Source of the DNA: Candidatus Rhodoferax randersensis
GTDB lineage: Bacteria > Pseudomonadota > Gammaproteobacteria > Burkholderiales > Burkholderiaceae_C
Reading direction: 5' to 3'
Length of the DNA: 22,977 bases
Assembly: GCA_016718155.1 (NCBI GenBank)
Contig: JADKEH010000017.1
Coordinates: 1-22,977, forward strand
The translations under genes and the position numbers were made by a program. The notes beneath the pieces were generated by a model. The model made no database searches, was not told the origin of the DNA, and was given only the letters and a program-made list of their open reading frames with translations. Below, in pieces: positions 9,501-15,828 of the stretch. Every line of letters starts with the position of its first letter. Within the stretch, counting starts at the first letter, position 1.

Positions 9501-10005
9501 CTGCGTAGTCCAGGCGCGTCAGCCAGCCAGTCAGGCGCTGCTCGGACAGCTGGCGCGCCGCTTCTTCGGCGCGCCGCTGCACGTCCTGGCGCAGGGCCTG
9601 CACCTGCTCGGGACTTGGGGCCTTCGCTGGCGCAGTCAGTGTCTGCACAAACGCCGGACCCAGCAGCCGTCGCCCCTGGTAGGTCGCCTTGAGCAGCAGG
9701 GCCACGCAATGTTTGCAATTGGCCCCCACCGGGCAGGTGCAATCGCCCTCCCAATACTCCAGCTCACCGAAGCTGTCGACATCCATTTCAACCGACACCT
9801 CATAGGGCTCGCGCTGCGAACCCTGAACTTGTCCCAGCAACACCCAGTGGTCCTCCATCCGCTCGATATCAAGGCTGTACACCTGCTGGGTGCGCAACAG
9901 CGCCAGGCCACGCTCAAAGGTTTGTCTTTCGCATTGCTCCTGCAGCGATGCCGGGTCGAACCAGAGTCCTGTGGAAGTTTTCATGGAGTGAATTGTTTGC
10001 GCCAC
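6508..10005 (-). CDS. SWIM zinc finger plus SNF2-family DEAD-box-like helicase
   Basis: Large intact gene, 1165 residues from GTG 10005, or 1158 from ATG 9984 (neither has a strong ribosome site). A SWIM zinc-finger lies at residues 89-101 (CTCPVGANCKHCV; CxC then CxH). A long unassigned middle follows (about 110-690). The SNF2 ATPase then shows motif I DDMGLGKT (724-731), motif II DEAQ (822-825), LSGTPMENHLGEIWSLFHFL (motif III region), LLFSQFTSML, GGVGLNLPQADTVIHYDPWW, and motif VI ATDRAHRIGQ starting near 1096. SNF2 proteins are ATP-driven double-stranded DNA translocases; bacterial SWIM-SNF2 forms (HepA-like annotation) are thought to remodel DNA-protein complexes, with unknown substrate. 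It is convergent with the BRO-like gene (about 33 bases apart). No methylase or nuclease partner is adjacent, so nothing supports a defence role here. Confidence 0.95.
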   Translation of the reverse strand: MAQTIHSMKTSTGLWFDPASLQEQCERQTFERGLALLRTQQVYSLDIERMEDHWVLLGQVQGSQREPYEVSVEMDVDSFGELEYWEGDCTCPVGANCKHCVALLLKATYQGRRLLGPAFVQTLTAPAKAPSPEQVQALRQDVQRRAEEAARQLSEQRLTGWLTRLDYAAGRAPVADVAMPGHAPRQVEHKDERYLYLLSVQAPGSAAPQLVMEVMLSYRKQDGDWSKPKVIRTPPSAGTPAYDRASDADRLVLQLARALGAQNYRYSSYSGTNALLDGLGAALALEQAAGTGRLLLRNAKGFAAAPLAWGPALPLQWGWRQVNVAVSPEPHWQLFASLRAPTAVLCHNQPPLYLDVAHGRCGPVQAEGMSTAQLAMLLKAPPFGEHALKAQQLALAQSLGPLPLPSALPNLRQIHGVPPTPCLHLMPTPEQQVSAAGLIQAWLEFDYAGHRGWWSGQGRAVRVGSGAETVLLQREVEAELGAIDSLLELGLHAQEGGRFLIPGEQSQQPWLRWADDDFAVLRQAGFSVTLDDALQGWIHHAETLDVSLQAAQDEQEATSPWFDLSLGMEIDGKRHNVLPWLPDLIAAAANGPRDPATGLPQIPPFVYLRAPDGKGFVRLSTEALKPWMAALLELVGDRSHDFSGDSLKLSRLDALRTAASLGAGAVWDGAQALRDMVQQLAGHAELPEVPVPASVQASLRPYQRLGLNWLQFLRTHQLDGILADDMGLGKTLQTLAHIQVEKDAGRLTHPALIIAPVSLMGNWLRESQRFCPMLRAMVLHGKERHDAAHAMADHDIVIAPYSLLQRDKERWLQAQWHLVVLDEAQNIKNASTYAAQVVGQLRTRHRLCLSGTPMENHLGEIWSLFHFLMPGFLGSQQRFKELFRTPIEKLGDPERLAQLRARITPFMLRRTKALVASELPPKVETITRVELSGKQADLYETIRLGMEKTVREALDAKGLAKSQITILDALLKLRQVCCDPALLKLPAARKVKTSAKLEQLMELLPEMVAEGRRILLFSQFTSMLSLIEVELKKHGITWTKLTGQTQKRDAVIEQFTSGAVPVFLISLKAGGVGLNLPQADTVIHYDPWWNPAVENQATDRAHRIGQTHTVFVYKLVAQGTIEERILALQERKAALAEGMYSGAAGRKQPLFTESDLAELLRPLSG

Positions 10006-10134
10006 GTCCTTGCGGCCGGAAGCGCCATTGCGTTAGCACGCCTTGCCGTCACAGCGAGCGTGCCTGGCGGGCATTATCGACCAGGCAGGCCATCGGCCGA
10101 CCCCTAAAGTCCGCCAGCAGGTAACTCAGGAAGT

Positions 10135-10274
10135 CTGGCGCGCCAACTCGTTCACGTCACCATTCAAAAAGTCGGGCAGCTTGCCCAACTGCTGATTGGC
10201 CTGCGTGGTGTGGCTGAACATCTGCGTGGCGGTGATGCCGGGGCACAGCGCGGTGATGCTGGCCCCGGAGTCCT
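10135..10274 (-). pseudogene. Duplicated 3'-part fragment of the short-chain dehydrogenase gene at 13148-13963
   Basis: These 140 bases match 13286-13425 in the same orientation with a constant offset of 3151 bases and about 8 mismatches (roughly 94% identity by eye). The minus-strand translation, DSGASITALCPGITATQMFS then QANQQLGKLPDFLNGDVNEL, parallels the intact SDR. It has no Rossmann motif and no catalytic Tyr/Lys, so it cannot be an enzyme. At 10274/10275 it abuts a phospholipase D-like tail on the other strand. It is a relic of duplication and rearrangement. Confidence 0.85.
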
Positions 10275-10513
10275 CGATTGTTATCGAGAGCACGGACATC
10301 GCAGCCGATCTGGTGGCAATGTTCACCGAAGGCACCGACCCGCGACATACCTTCAAGCTTGAGTCGCGGCTCCCCGAGGGCATCAACGCGATCCGCTGGA
10401 CCACGCAAGACGAAGGCGAGACCGTGACCTACGATGTCGAACCCTTGTGCAGCCCCTGGCTGCGCTTGTGGCGTGCCGTGCTCTGTGCACGGATCCCCGA
10501 GCACATGCTGTGA
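10275..10513 (+). pseudogene. C-terminal remnant of a phospholipase D / cardiolipin synthase-like protein
   Basis: The plus-strand frame reads SSIVIESTDIAADLVAMFTE, DPRHTFKLESR, then SPWLRLWRAVLCARIPEHML and TGA. This resembles the end of PLD-superfamily proteins, where a segment like IDSPALA...F...DP...(R)VTL follows the second HKD motif and the chain closes with a hydrophobic helix and PIEHLL. Neither HKD motif is present; the frame upstream of 10275 is antisense SDR sequence. An ATG-initiated 105-residue ORF from 10196 exists only because of that fusion. Family assignment rests on tail resemblance and is moderate. Confidence 0.55.
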
Positions 10514-11030
10514 TGCCGAATTGGCCGCTGGCGGCGACGCGTTGATGGAATCCTCCGGAATTCAGGACGACGCGTCGTCATTGCAGACGCCGGGCAACAT
10601 CCGGCCCAGATCGTCATTGCGAGTCTCCCGAATCCGGGCCGATACCGCACATGGACCTTGAACCAGCATCGTCATCGCGAGGCCGCAGGCCGTGGCGATC
10701 CATGTATTCTGGGGTCCTGGATTGCTTCACTGCGTTCGCAATGACGACCGGTTCATGGAAAGCGCAGCGCGGCAATCGCAATGACAGGTTCTGCTGTCTT
10801 GCATTTAAGAAACGTCAGTAGCCTAACCATGCGGCTCCCGACGCAAACACCGCCGGCTTCGCGGGCTCCCGGTCCTGGCACCTCTGTGCGGGGTTGCCTG
10901 CGCGCCACGGCACCAACGCATCACGGGAGTCTTCAGCGCAAGACCGACGGGTCGGCGCCCTACCCGCCTTGGGCTTCACCGCGATAATCAGTCTGCGGCC
11001 ACTGAACCCACCTTATCCCTGGAACCCACC
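10514..11030. other. Gene-free stretch with repeat cluster
   Basis: 517 bases between the PLD remnant and the aminotransferase. The first half (about 10570-10785) holds several copies of the motif GTCATTGC/GCAATGAC in both directions, including the full repeat at 10611-10747. The second half (10790-11030) shows no recognisable gene, terminator or RNA. The aminotransferase promoter must lie here, but no convincing -35/-10 pair stands out. Confidence 0.5.
10611..10747 (+). repeat. Dispersed repeat, copy A, with 12-bp terminal inverted repeats
   Basis: The element begins TCGTCATTGCGA and ends TCGCAATGACGA, perfect 12-bp inverted ends, 137 bases in all. It contains an inner CGTCATCGCGAG and a GCGATCCATG...TGGATTGC pair. 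A copy about 90% identical by eye lies in reverse orientation at 21805-21937. It has no coding capacity. Extra partial ends flank it (10576-10587 and 10773-10784). It resembles the widespread GTCATTGCGAG...CAATCCATG family of palindromic intergenic repeats seen in many bacterial genomes. A MITE-like, non-autonomous nature is inference. Confidence 0.8.
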
Positions 11031-11867
11031 ATGTACTTGACCTATTTCAACGGCGCCTGGACCGAAGGCAACACCCCCCTGTTTGGCGCCATGGATCACA
11101 GCGTTTGGCTGGGCTCCTCGGTATTTGACGGCGCGCGCGCCATCAGCGGCAAAACGCCGGACTTGGCGTTGCACTTGCAGCGCGTCGTCAACTCGGCCAA
11201 AAGCCTCGGTCTGATCTGCCCCTTGTCAGTCGACGACATGGCCACGCTGGTGGCTGAAGGTATCCAGAAATTCCCGCCCGACGCCGAGCTGTACATCCGC
11301 CCCTTGGTGTTTGGCACCGATGGTTTGCTGGTGCCGGTGCCCGAAAAGTCAGGCTTCGCCTTGACCCTGTTCGACGCCGCGCTGCCGGGCATGACCGGTT
11401 TCTCAGCGTGCTCCACCGAGCTGCGCCGCCCCGACGCGCGCTTTGCGCCGACCGATGCCAAGGCCTCTTGCCTGTATGCCAACAGCTCGCGCGCCATACG
11501 CGAAGCCGGTGCCAAAGGTTTTGACAACGCCGTGATGTGCGATCCTGATGGCAACGTCGCCGAGTTCGCCACCGCCAACATCTTCCTGGTCACCGGCGAG
11601 GGCGAATTGGTGACGCCGGTACCCAACGGCACCTTCCTGTCGGGCATTACCCGTGCGCGCGTGATTCAACTGCTGGCCAGCGATGGCATCAAGGTGGTCG
11701 AGCGCACGGTCAAGCCGCAAGAGCTGCTCGACGCCAAAGAGATCTTCAACACTGGTAACTACGGCAAGGTCACGCCCTGCATTCGTTATCTGGACCGAGA
11801 CTTGCCGGTCGGCCCCATCGCCACCCGAGCGCGCGCGCTGTACATGGCATTCATGAATCAGGACTGA
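11031..11867 (+). CDS. Class IV aminotransferase, branched-chain amino acid aminotransferase-like
   Basis: PLP enzyme of fold type IV, 278 residues, intact. The N-terminus WTEGNTPLFGAMDHSVWLGS and VFDGARA is the usual substrate-side strand of the family. The Schiff-base lysine is K144 in PTDAKASCLYANSSRAIREA. The cofactor-site segment is FDNAVMCDPDGNVAEFATAN with E178. NGTFLSGITRARVI and NTGNYGKV bind the phosphate. The AEFATAN sequence departs from the textbook AEGSG(E/A)N of IlvE, as in a proteobacterial subgroup also annotated as branched-chain aminotransferase. The likely reaction is 2-oxoglutarate-linked transamination of Leu/Ile/Val, but substrate cannot be fixed; D-amino acid or aminodeoxychorismate activity is possible. 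It stands alone, convergent with the next gene, and has no strong ribosome site (GGAACC region upstream). Confidence 0.9.
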   Translation: MYLTYFNGAWTEGNTPLFGAMDHSVWLGSSVFDGARAISGKTPDLALHLQRVVNSAKSLGLICPLSVDDMATLVAEGIQKFPPDAELYIRPLVFGTDGLLVPVPEKSGFALTLFDAALPGMTGFSACSTELRRPDARFAPTDAKASCLYANSSRAIREAGAKGFDNAVMCDPDGNVAEFATANIFLVTGEGELVTPVPNGTFLSGITRARVIQLLASDGIKVVERTVKPQELLDAKEIFNTGNYGKVTPCIRYLDRDLPVGPIATRARALYMAFMNQD

Positions 11868-11887
11868 CCTTGGCGTGAAGCCGTGGA

Positions 11888-11906
11888 GGCGTTCGCCGTA
11901 AACGCC
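11888..11906. terminator. Weak hairpin between convergent genes
   Basis: GGCGTT and AACGCC form a 6-bp stem around a 7-base loop in the 48-base gap between two converging genes. There is no clear T-run on either side, so it would be a poor intrinsic terminator. Position is the main support. Confidence 0.3.
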
Positions 11907-11915
11907 ATCGCACCT

Positions 11916-13151
11916 TTACGCGTCCACCACCAGGGTCATACCGGCCCGGCGCAGGCGCTCAACCAGTACGACACCGAAGGCGCTGGCCGGGGTCAGGACG
12001 CCGCCGAAACCCGGCCCCGCGGGCAGGGCTGAGGGCTCCAACGCCAGGCACAGTGCCGACTCACACACCATCTTGGTGGTGGCCCGGTTGCCGGGGTCGC
12101 CCCGGTCGGCAATGCGCCCGCGCAGCTGCTGCCCGGTGGCACTGGTGCCGACCAACTCGCAGCGAAATGAGCCACCATCCATGGCGGCCTCGGACGGGCC
12201 CTCACCCGGCTTGGGCGCCAGTGCCGCTGCCAACGCACGCACGCCAGACCAGGCCATGGCGCGTTGCCCCACACCCATGCTCAGACTCAAAGACGCCGCT
12301 GCCGCGGCCGCGAGCGGCCCTGCCCCCAGGCGCAAGTACTCCTGGTAGTGAAAGGCATCGCCGTAACCCAGCAAGGCGGCACTTCGGCGCACCACCCGGG
12401 TGTTGATCGGGCCCATGAAAAACGGCGCCAGCCAGGCCTTGAAATCGGCGTCCAGACGCGGCCGCGTCGGGTCGGCGTGGCCGCTGACATCGGTCGGTCG
12501 CCGGGTCGGCGGGCACAGCAAGAAGGGATCGGCAAAGGCGGCAGCTTGCGCGCTGCCCAGGATGTTGAGCACCGAGGCCATGGTGCCGCCATTCAAGCCA
12601 CCGCGCACCGTGAACGCCGCCTTGACGTCCACACAGGGCACCCCGTGGCGTTGCTGCATGGCCTGCATCAGCAACCAGGCGCCCAGGTCCGAGGGCACCG
12701 AGTCGAAGCCACAAAACGGCACGATGCGGGTGCCGCTGCTGGCTGCCGTGGCATGGTGACGCGTAATCAGCCCCTGCACCCAAGGCGTCTCGCCAGTGAT
12801 GTCAACGTAGTGGGTGCCGTGCTTGACACACGCAGCCACCAGCGCGCTGCCATACAGGTCAAACGGTCCGGCGGTGCTCAGCACCACGGCCGTGCTGCGC
12901 GCCAGAGCGTCGAGCGCGGCGTGGTCGTCGGCGCTGGCAATCAGGATGTCGGCCTGTTGCTCGGCCGCACAGGCTGCCCTGACCTGTTCCAGCTTGTCCG
13001 CATTGCGCCCGGCCAGCGCCCAGCGCAGGCCACTGGCGCTCAGCTCGGCGTGCGCCGCGAAGTAGGCCACGGTCTGGCGCCCGACAAAACCGGTGGCGCC
13101 ATACAACACCACCGCGTAGCGGCGTTTGGTAGCGCGAGCGGTCCGACTCAC
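11916..13151 (-). CDS. Saccharopine dehydrogenase-like NAD(P)-binding oxidoreductase (trans-acting enoyl reductase type)
   Basis: 411 residues from GTG 13151, which overlaps the stop of the upstream SDR gene (GTGA), so the two are translationally coupled. An N-terminal Rossmann fold has YGATGFVG (Gly18-Gly24), then RWALAGRNADKLEQV. VVLSTAGPFDLYGSALVAAC and HYVDITGETPWVQG follow, both characteristic of the family that includes mycobacterial trans-acting enoyl reductases. FCGFDSVPSDLGAW and the glycine-rich AAFTVRGGLNGGTMAS are further family blocks. True lysine-pathway saccharopine dehydrogenases differ in the C-terminal half. Likely role: reduction of a lipid or acyl-chain substrate in partnership with the SDR; substrate unknown. 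ORFs extending upstream of 13151 run into the SDR gene and are rejected as starts. Confidence 0.88.
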   Translation of the reverse strand: MSRTARATKRRYAVVLYGATGFVGRQTVAYFAAHAELSASGLRWALAGRNADKLEQVRAACAAEQQADILIASADDHAALDALARSTAVVLSTAGPFDLYGSALVAACVKHGTHYVDITGETPWVQGLITRHHATAASSGTRIVPFCGFDSVPSDLGAWLLMQAMQQRHGVPCVDVKAAFTVRGGLNGGTMASVLNILGSAQAAAFADPFLLCPPTRRPTDVSGHADPTRPRLDADFKAWLAPFFMGPINTRVVRRSAALLGYGDAFHYQEYLRLGAGPLAAAAAASLSLSMGVGQRAMAWSGVRALAAALAPKPGEGPSEAAMDGGSFRCELVGTSATGQQLRGRIADRGDPGNRATTKMVCESALCLALEPSALPAGPGFGGVLTPASAFGVVLVERLRRAGMTLVVDA

Positions 13152-13963
13152 GATGTGGCCCGCGCCAGCAGCCCGCCGACCCGGCGCAGCAGCCATTTGG
13201 GCGTGCTGCGCGAAGCCAGCATGGCCGCGCGATTGATGACGCCGGGGACACAGATCACGTCGCCGGCCATGCAAGCCTCGAAGCCCTGGCGCGCCACCTC
13301 GTGCACGTCACCAATCAAAAAGTGGGGCAGCTTGCCCAACTGCTGATTGGCCTGCGTGGCGTGGCTGAGCATCTGCGTGGCGGTGATGCCAGGGCACAGC
13401 GCGGTGATGCTGACCCCGGAGTCCTTGAGCTCCTCCGACAACGACTCGGTCAGCGACAGCACATAGGCCTTGCTGGCGGCGTAGGTGGCGAGCGAGGGCA
13501 CCGGCTGAAATGCCGCAATCGAGGCCACGTTGAGCACACGCCCCGAGCCGCGCGCCAGCATCATCGGCAAAAAATGCGACAGCATGGCCGTCAGCGCCGA
13601 GATGTTGAGGTCAATCATGGCCTGGTGATCCGCCGCACGCATGTGCACAAATGGCCGCTGCTCCAGCACGCCGGCGCAGTTGACCAGCACATCCGGTATT
13701 TTTTTGCGGCGCTTGAGGCTCCGCGCCAGGCGCTGTGCGGCCTCCAGGCTGGCCAGATCAGCCGGCATCACCAGGGCCGCAACCTGGTATTGCGCCTTCA
13801 ACTTCGCCGCCAGGGCCTGAAGTTTATCGACGCTGCGGGCGACCAGTACCAGGTCGTGCCCGGCCCGCGCGAAGCAGTGCGTCAGCGCCTCTCCAATGCC
13901 GGATGAGGCGCCCGTGACCAGCGCCAGCGGGCGAGGGGCAGGATGTGCGCGCGGGGCGGCCAT
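13148..13963 (-). CDS. Short-chain dehydrogenase/reductase (classical SDR)
   Basis: NAD(P)-dependent oxidoreductase, 271 residues, complete. It has TGASSGIG at 17-24 (cofactor glycine motif), NCAG at 95-98, N120, S148 and the catalytic Y161-AAS-K165, so the full Asn-Ser-Tyr-Lys tetrad is present. LVLVARSVDKLQAL after strand 2 (Arg at the turn) suggests NADP preference. LCPGITATQM is the usual post-catalytic PG segment. A basic C-terminus (TPKWLLRRVGGLLA) may be a membrane-contacting helix, as in lipid-acting SDRs. It is first of a coupled pair with the saccharopine-dehydrogenase-like gene and lies 9 bases after the lysine-rich gene, so probably one operon. Bases 13286-13425 were copied to 10135-10274. 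Confidence 0.93.
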   Translation of the reverse strand: MAAPRAHPAPRPLALVTGASSGIGEALTHCFARAGHDLVLVARSVDKLQALAAKLKAQYQVAALVMPADLASLEAAQRLARSLKRRKKIPDVLVNCAGVLEQRPFVHMRAADHQAMIDLNISALTAMLSHFLPMMLARGSGRVLNVASIAAFQPVPSLATYAASKAYVLSLTESLSEELKDSGVSITALCPGITATQMLSHATQANQQLGKLPHFLIGDVHEVARQGFEACMAGDVICVPGVINRAAMLASRSTPKWLLRRVGGLLARATS

Positions 13964-13972
13964 GGCTGCCGC

Positions 13973-14473
13973 TCAGGTCAAGGTGCGGATGTGGCTGGCC
14001 ACAACCAGCAGTTGGGACTTGTCCATGCGCAAGATGATCTTGGTGCTGACCGAGCTGATGACCTTGACCGCACCGGACATCCCCAGCCGGGCCGACTGCT
14101 CCGTGACAAACCCGACGTCCGCAAGTTTCAGGGCGCGCAGGAAGTAGTAATCCATGCCGGCGTCGATCAGCTCGGTCACCAGCGTGGCCATCGCATCGCC
14201 GTGCTTGGGGTGATCTGGTTGCGCCTCCAATGCATCCAGCACCGTGTTGGTCTTCTGGCGCAAAGCCTTCGAAAGGTAGAAGCGCAGCGAGGGCTCGGAT
14301 GCCGCCGCGCCGACCGATGCGGACTTGGTAACGGACTTGGCAGCGGACTTGGCCGGCACCTTGGTCGGTCTCTTTGACGCGACTTTGGTAGGGGCTTTGG
14401 ACAGCGACTTGGCCGTCGTCTTGATGGTCTTGGCTGTCTTGGTGGTCTTGGTGGTCTTGGCGGGTGTGCTCAT
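13973..14473 (-). CDS. Lysine-rich protein with histone H1/AlgP-like N-terminal tail, unknown C-terminal domain
   Basis: 166 residues. The ATG at 14473 has AAGGAA five bases upstream. Residues 1-55 are low-complexity Lys/Thr/Ala/Ser/Pro with irregular repeats (KTTKTTKTAKTIKTTAK, then KAPTKVASKRPTKVPAK), like the DNA-binding tails of bacterial H1-like and AlgP proteins. Residues 60-166 are an ordinary mixed-composition helical domain (LRFYLSKALRQKTNTVLDAL, ELIDAGMDYYFLRALKLADV, GAVKVISSVSTKIILRMDKS) that I do not recognise. It ends 9 bases before the SDR start, same strand, suggesting cotranscription. The tail is encoded by near-tandem DNA repeats (GGACTTGG and GGTCTTGGT units), prone to length change. 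Nucleoid binding, or binding to polyanions or storage granules, is possible; neither is shown. Confidence 0.85.
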   Translation of the reverse strand: MSTPAKTTKTTKTAKTIKTTAKSLSKAPTKVASKRPTKVPAKSAAKSVTKSASVGAAASEPSLRFYLSKALRQKTNTVLDALEAQPDHPKHGDAMATLVTELIDAGMDYYFLRALKLADVGFVTEQSARLGMSGAVKVISSVSTKIILRMDKSQLLVVASHIRTLT

Positions 14474-14536
14474 GGCTTTCCTTTGATTGGTATCGTTTGC
14501 TCAGCCCACGGAATTGTCGACCATTGCAGGCTCTGA

Positions 14537-14797
14537 TCATCCGCCACGACGGGCCTCGCGCAGCATGAACAGATAAAGACCTTCCACCTTGTCACGGGCC
14601 CAAGGCGTCTTGCGCAGGAACTTCAGGCTCGACGCGATGCTGGGCTCGCTGGTGAAACAGCGCACCGGGATGCGTTCGCCCAAGCCGACCCAACCATAGT
14701 GCTCGACCAACCGGGTCAGGATCACTTCCAGCGTCAGACCGTGCAGCGGGTTGCGCGGTTGCGCCGGACTGGGGTCGGGTACCTTGGTCTCATTCAT
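14537..14797 (-). CDS. VF530 (DUF2132) family small DNA-binding protein
   Basis: 86 residues, intact. After an unstructured Pro-rich start it has NPLHGLTLEVILTRLVEHYG, WVGLGERIPVRCFTSEPSIA and SSLKFLRKTPWARDKVEGLY, matching the VF530 family nearly end to end. The family was named from a Vibrio fischeri protein of known structure and is described as DNA-binding; its physiological role is unclear. The gene is 63 bases upstream of the lysine-rich gene on the same strand, and diverges from the CheR/GGDEF gene. No clear ribosome site precedes the ATG at 14797. Confidence 0.92.
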   Translation of the reverse strand: MNETKVPDPSPAQPRNPLHGLTLEVILTRLVEHYGWVGLGERIPVRCFTSEPSIASSLKFLRKTPWARDKVEGLYLFMLREARRGG

Positions 14798-14874
14798 GCA
14801 CCGATTCTGACACCACGAAAACCCTGACTCCGGATTGCGGTCGCGGGGCTACCCGGGCGTCATAATGAGTCCCC

Positions 14875-15828
14875 ATGGACCACCCCATCGACCCGCGGGA
14901 CGACCTGAGCCAATGGAGCGAGGATGAGCGCGCGGCGCCAGAGCTGGTCGAGCTGCCCTCCATCATCGAGCTGCTGCGTCGGCGCTGCGGGGTTGACTTC
15001 TCGTTCTACAAGGTGCCGACCCTGTCGCGGCGCATCAGCCAGCGCATGGCCCGTGGCGAGGCAACGTCGCCGCAAGCCTACCTGCAGCGTCTGGGTGACG
15101 ACGATGCCGAGCGCAGCGCACTGTGCAGCGACCTGCTGATCAACGTCACCGAGTTCTTCCGCGATCCGGCCGTCTTCACACAATTGGCCGACGAGGTGTT
15201 GCCCGACTTGCTGCGCGGACGCGACGCCGCGCAGGAGCTGCGCATCTGGTCGGCCGGCTGCGCCACCGGCGAGGAGGCTTATTCACTGGCCATGCTGGCA
15301 CTTGACGCTGCGGGGCGCCTGGGCTTTCACGGCAACGTCAAGGTCTTTGCCACCGACCTGGACGCCGACGCCCTGGCCCAGGGCTCGCGCGGCGACTACA
15401 GCGCCGAGTCCGTGGCCGCCGTGCCCGAGGCCTTGCTGCGTCGCTACTTCCAGCGTCAGACCGGTGGCGGCGCGCGGGTCGATCCGTCGCTGCGCCGCCA
15501 CGTGGTGTTTGCGCAGCACAACCTGCTGGGCGACCCGCCATTTACCCGCATCGACCTTGCGGTATGCCGCAACCTGCTGATCTATCTGAAACCGGCCGCT
15601 CAGATCAAGGCCTTGTCGCATTTGCATGCTGCCCTTCAGCCGCATGGCTTGCTGCTGCTGGGCAGCAGCGAAACCGTGGGCGATTTCGAATCGCGGGCTT
15701 TCTCGGTGGTGGACCGCTCCAGCAGGCTATTCCGCAAACAGTCGGTCAGCTTGCCGCGACTGCCGGACGGCCCCACGCTGGGCGCGCAGGCGGTGCCGGC
15801 CAACCAGGGCTGGCCTTGCCGCCGGTGA
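14875..15828 (+). CDS. CheR-type methyltransferase module, N-terminal part of a CheR-PAS-GGDEF-EAL protein (frameshift near 15808)
   Basis: As read, a 317-residue ORF. The CheR N-terminal helical domain (LPSIIELLRRRCGVDFSFYK, SRRISQRMA) is followed by the SAM-binding Rossmann domain with VTEFFRDP, IWSAGCATGEEAYSLAML from about residue 123, VFATDLDADAL, and FTRIDLAVCRNLLIYL near residue 225-240. These are the landmarks of chemoreceptor glutamate methyltransferases. The last codons (after GAQAVPANQG) leave frame: one G missing in the GGG at 15807-15809 would continue directly into the next module. No CheB methylesterase domain precedes it, unlike the common CheB-CheR-PAS fusions. An ATG 8 bases after a CATAAT box suggests a leaderless or short-leader transcript, weakly supported. 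Confidence 0.85.
   Translation: MDHPIDPRDDLSQWSEDERAAPELVELPSIIELLRRRCGVDFSFYKVPTLSRRISQRMARGEATSPQAYLQRLGDDDAERSALCSDLLINVTEFFRDPAVFTQLADEVLPDLLRGRDAAQELRIWSAGCATGEEAYSLAMLALDAAGRLGFHGNVKVFATDLDADALAQGSRGDYSAESVAAVPEALLRRYFQRQTGGGARVDPSLRRHVVFAQHNLLGDPPFTRIDLAVCRNLLIYLKPAAQIKALSHLHAALQPHGLLLLGSSETVGDFESRAFSVVDRSSRLFRKQSVSLPRLPDGPTLGAQAVPANQGWPCRR

Noticed and set aside
10196..10513. A 105-codon plus-strand ORF as a complete gene
   Set aside because: Its first third is antisense SDR fragment and the rest is a headless PLD-like tail; it exists because two relics were joined.
10570..10785. CRISPR-like array from repeated GTCATTGC motifs
   Set aside because: Motifs are in both orientations, irregularly spaced, and belong to one palindromic repeat element; no cas genes.
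10781..10987. A 68-codon ORF in the gap before the aminotransferase
   Set aside because: No ribosome site, low-information Pro/Ser/Arg-rich translation and no family resemblance.
12264..13346. A 360-codon plus-strand frame antisense to the saccharopine-dehydrogenase-like gene
   Set aside because: Shadow of a well-supported coding gene; no recognisable domain.
14861..14866. CATAAT as the -10 box of the CheR/GGDEF gene
   Set aside because: No acceptable -35 hexamer at 16-18 bases; only a weak hint of a leaderless start, so not listed as a feature.
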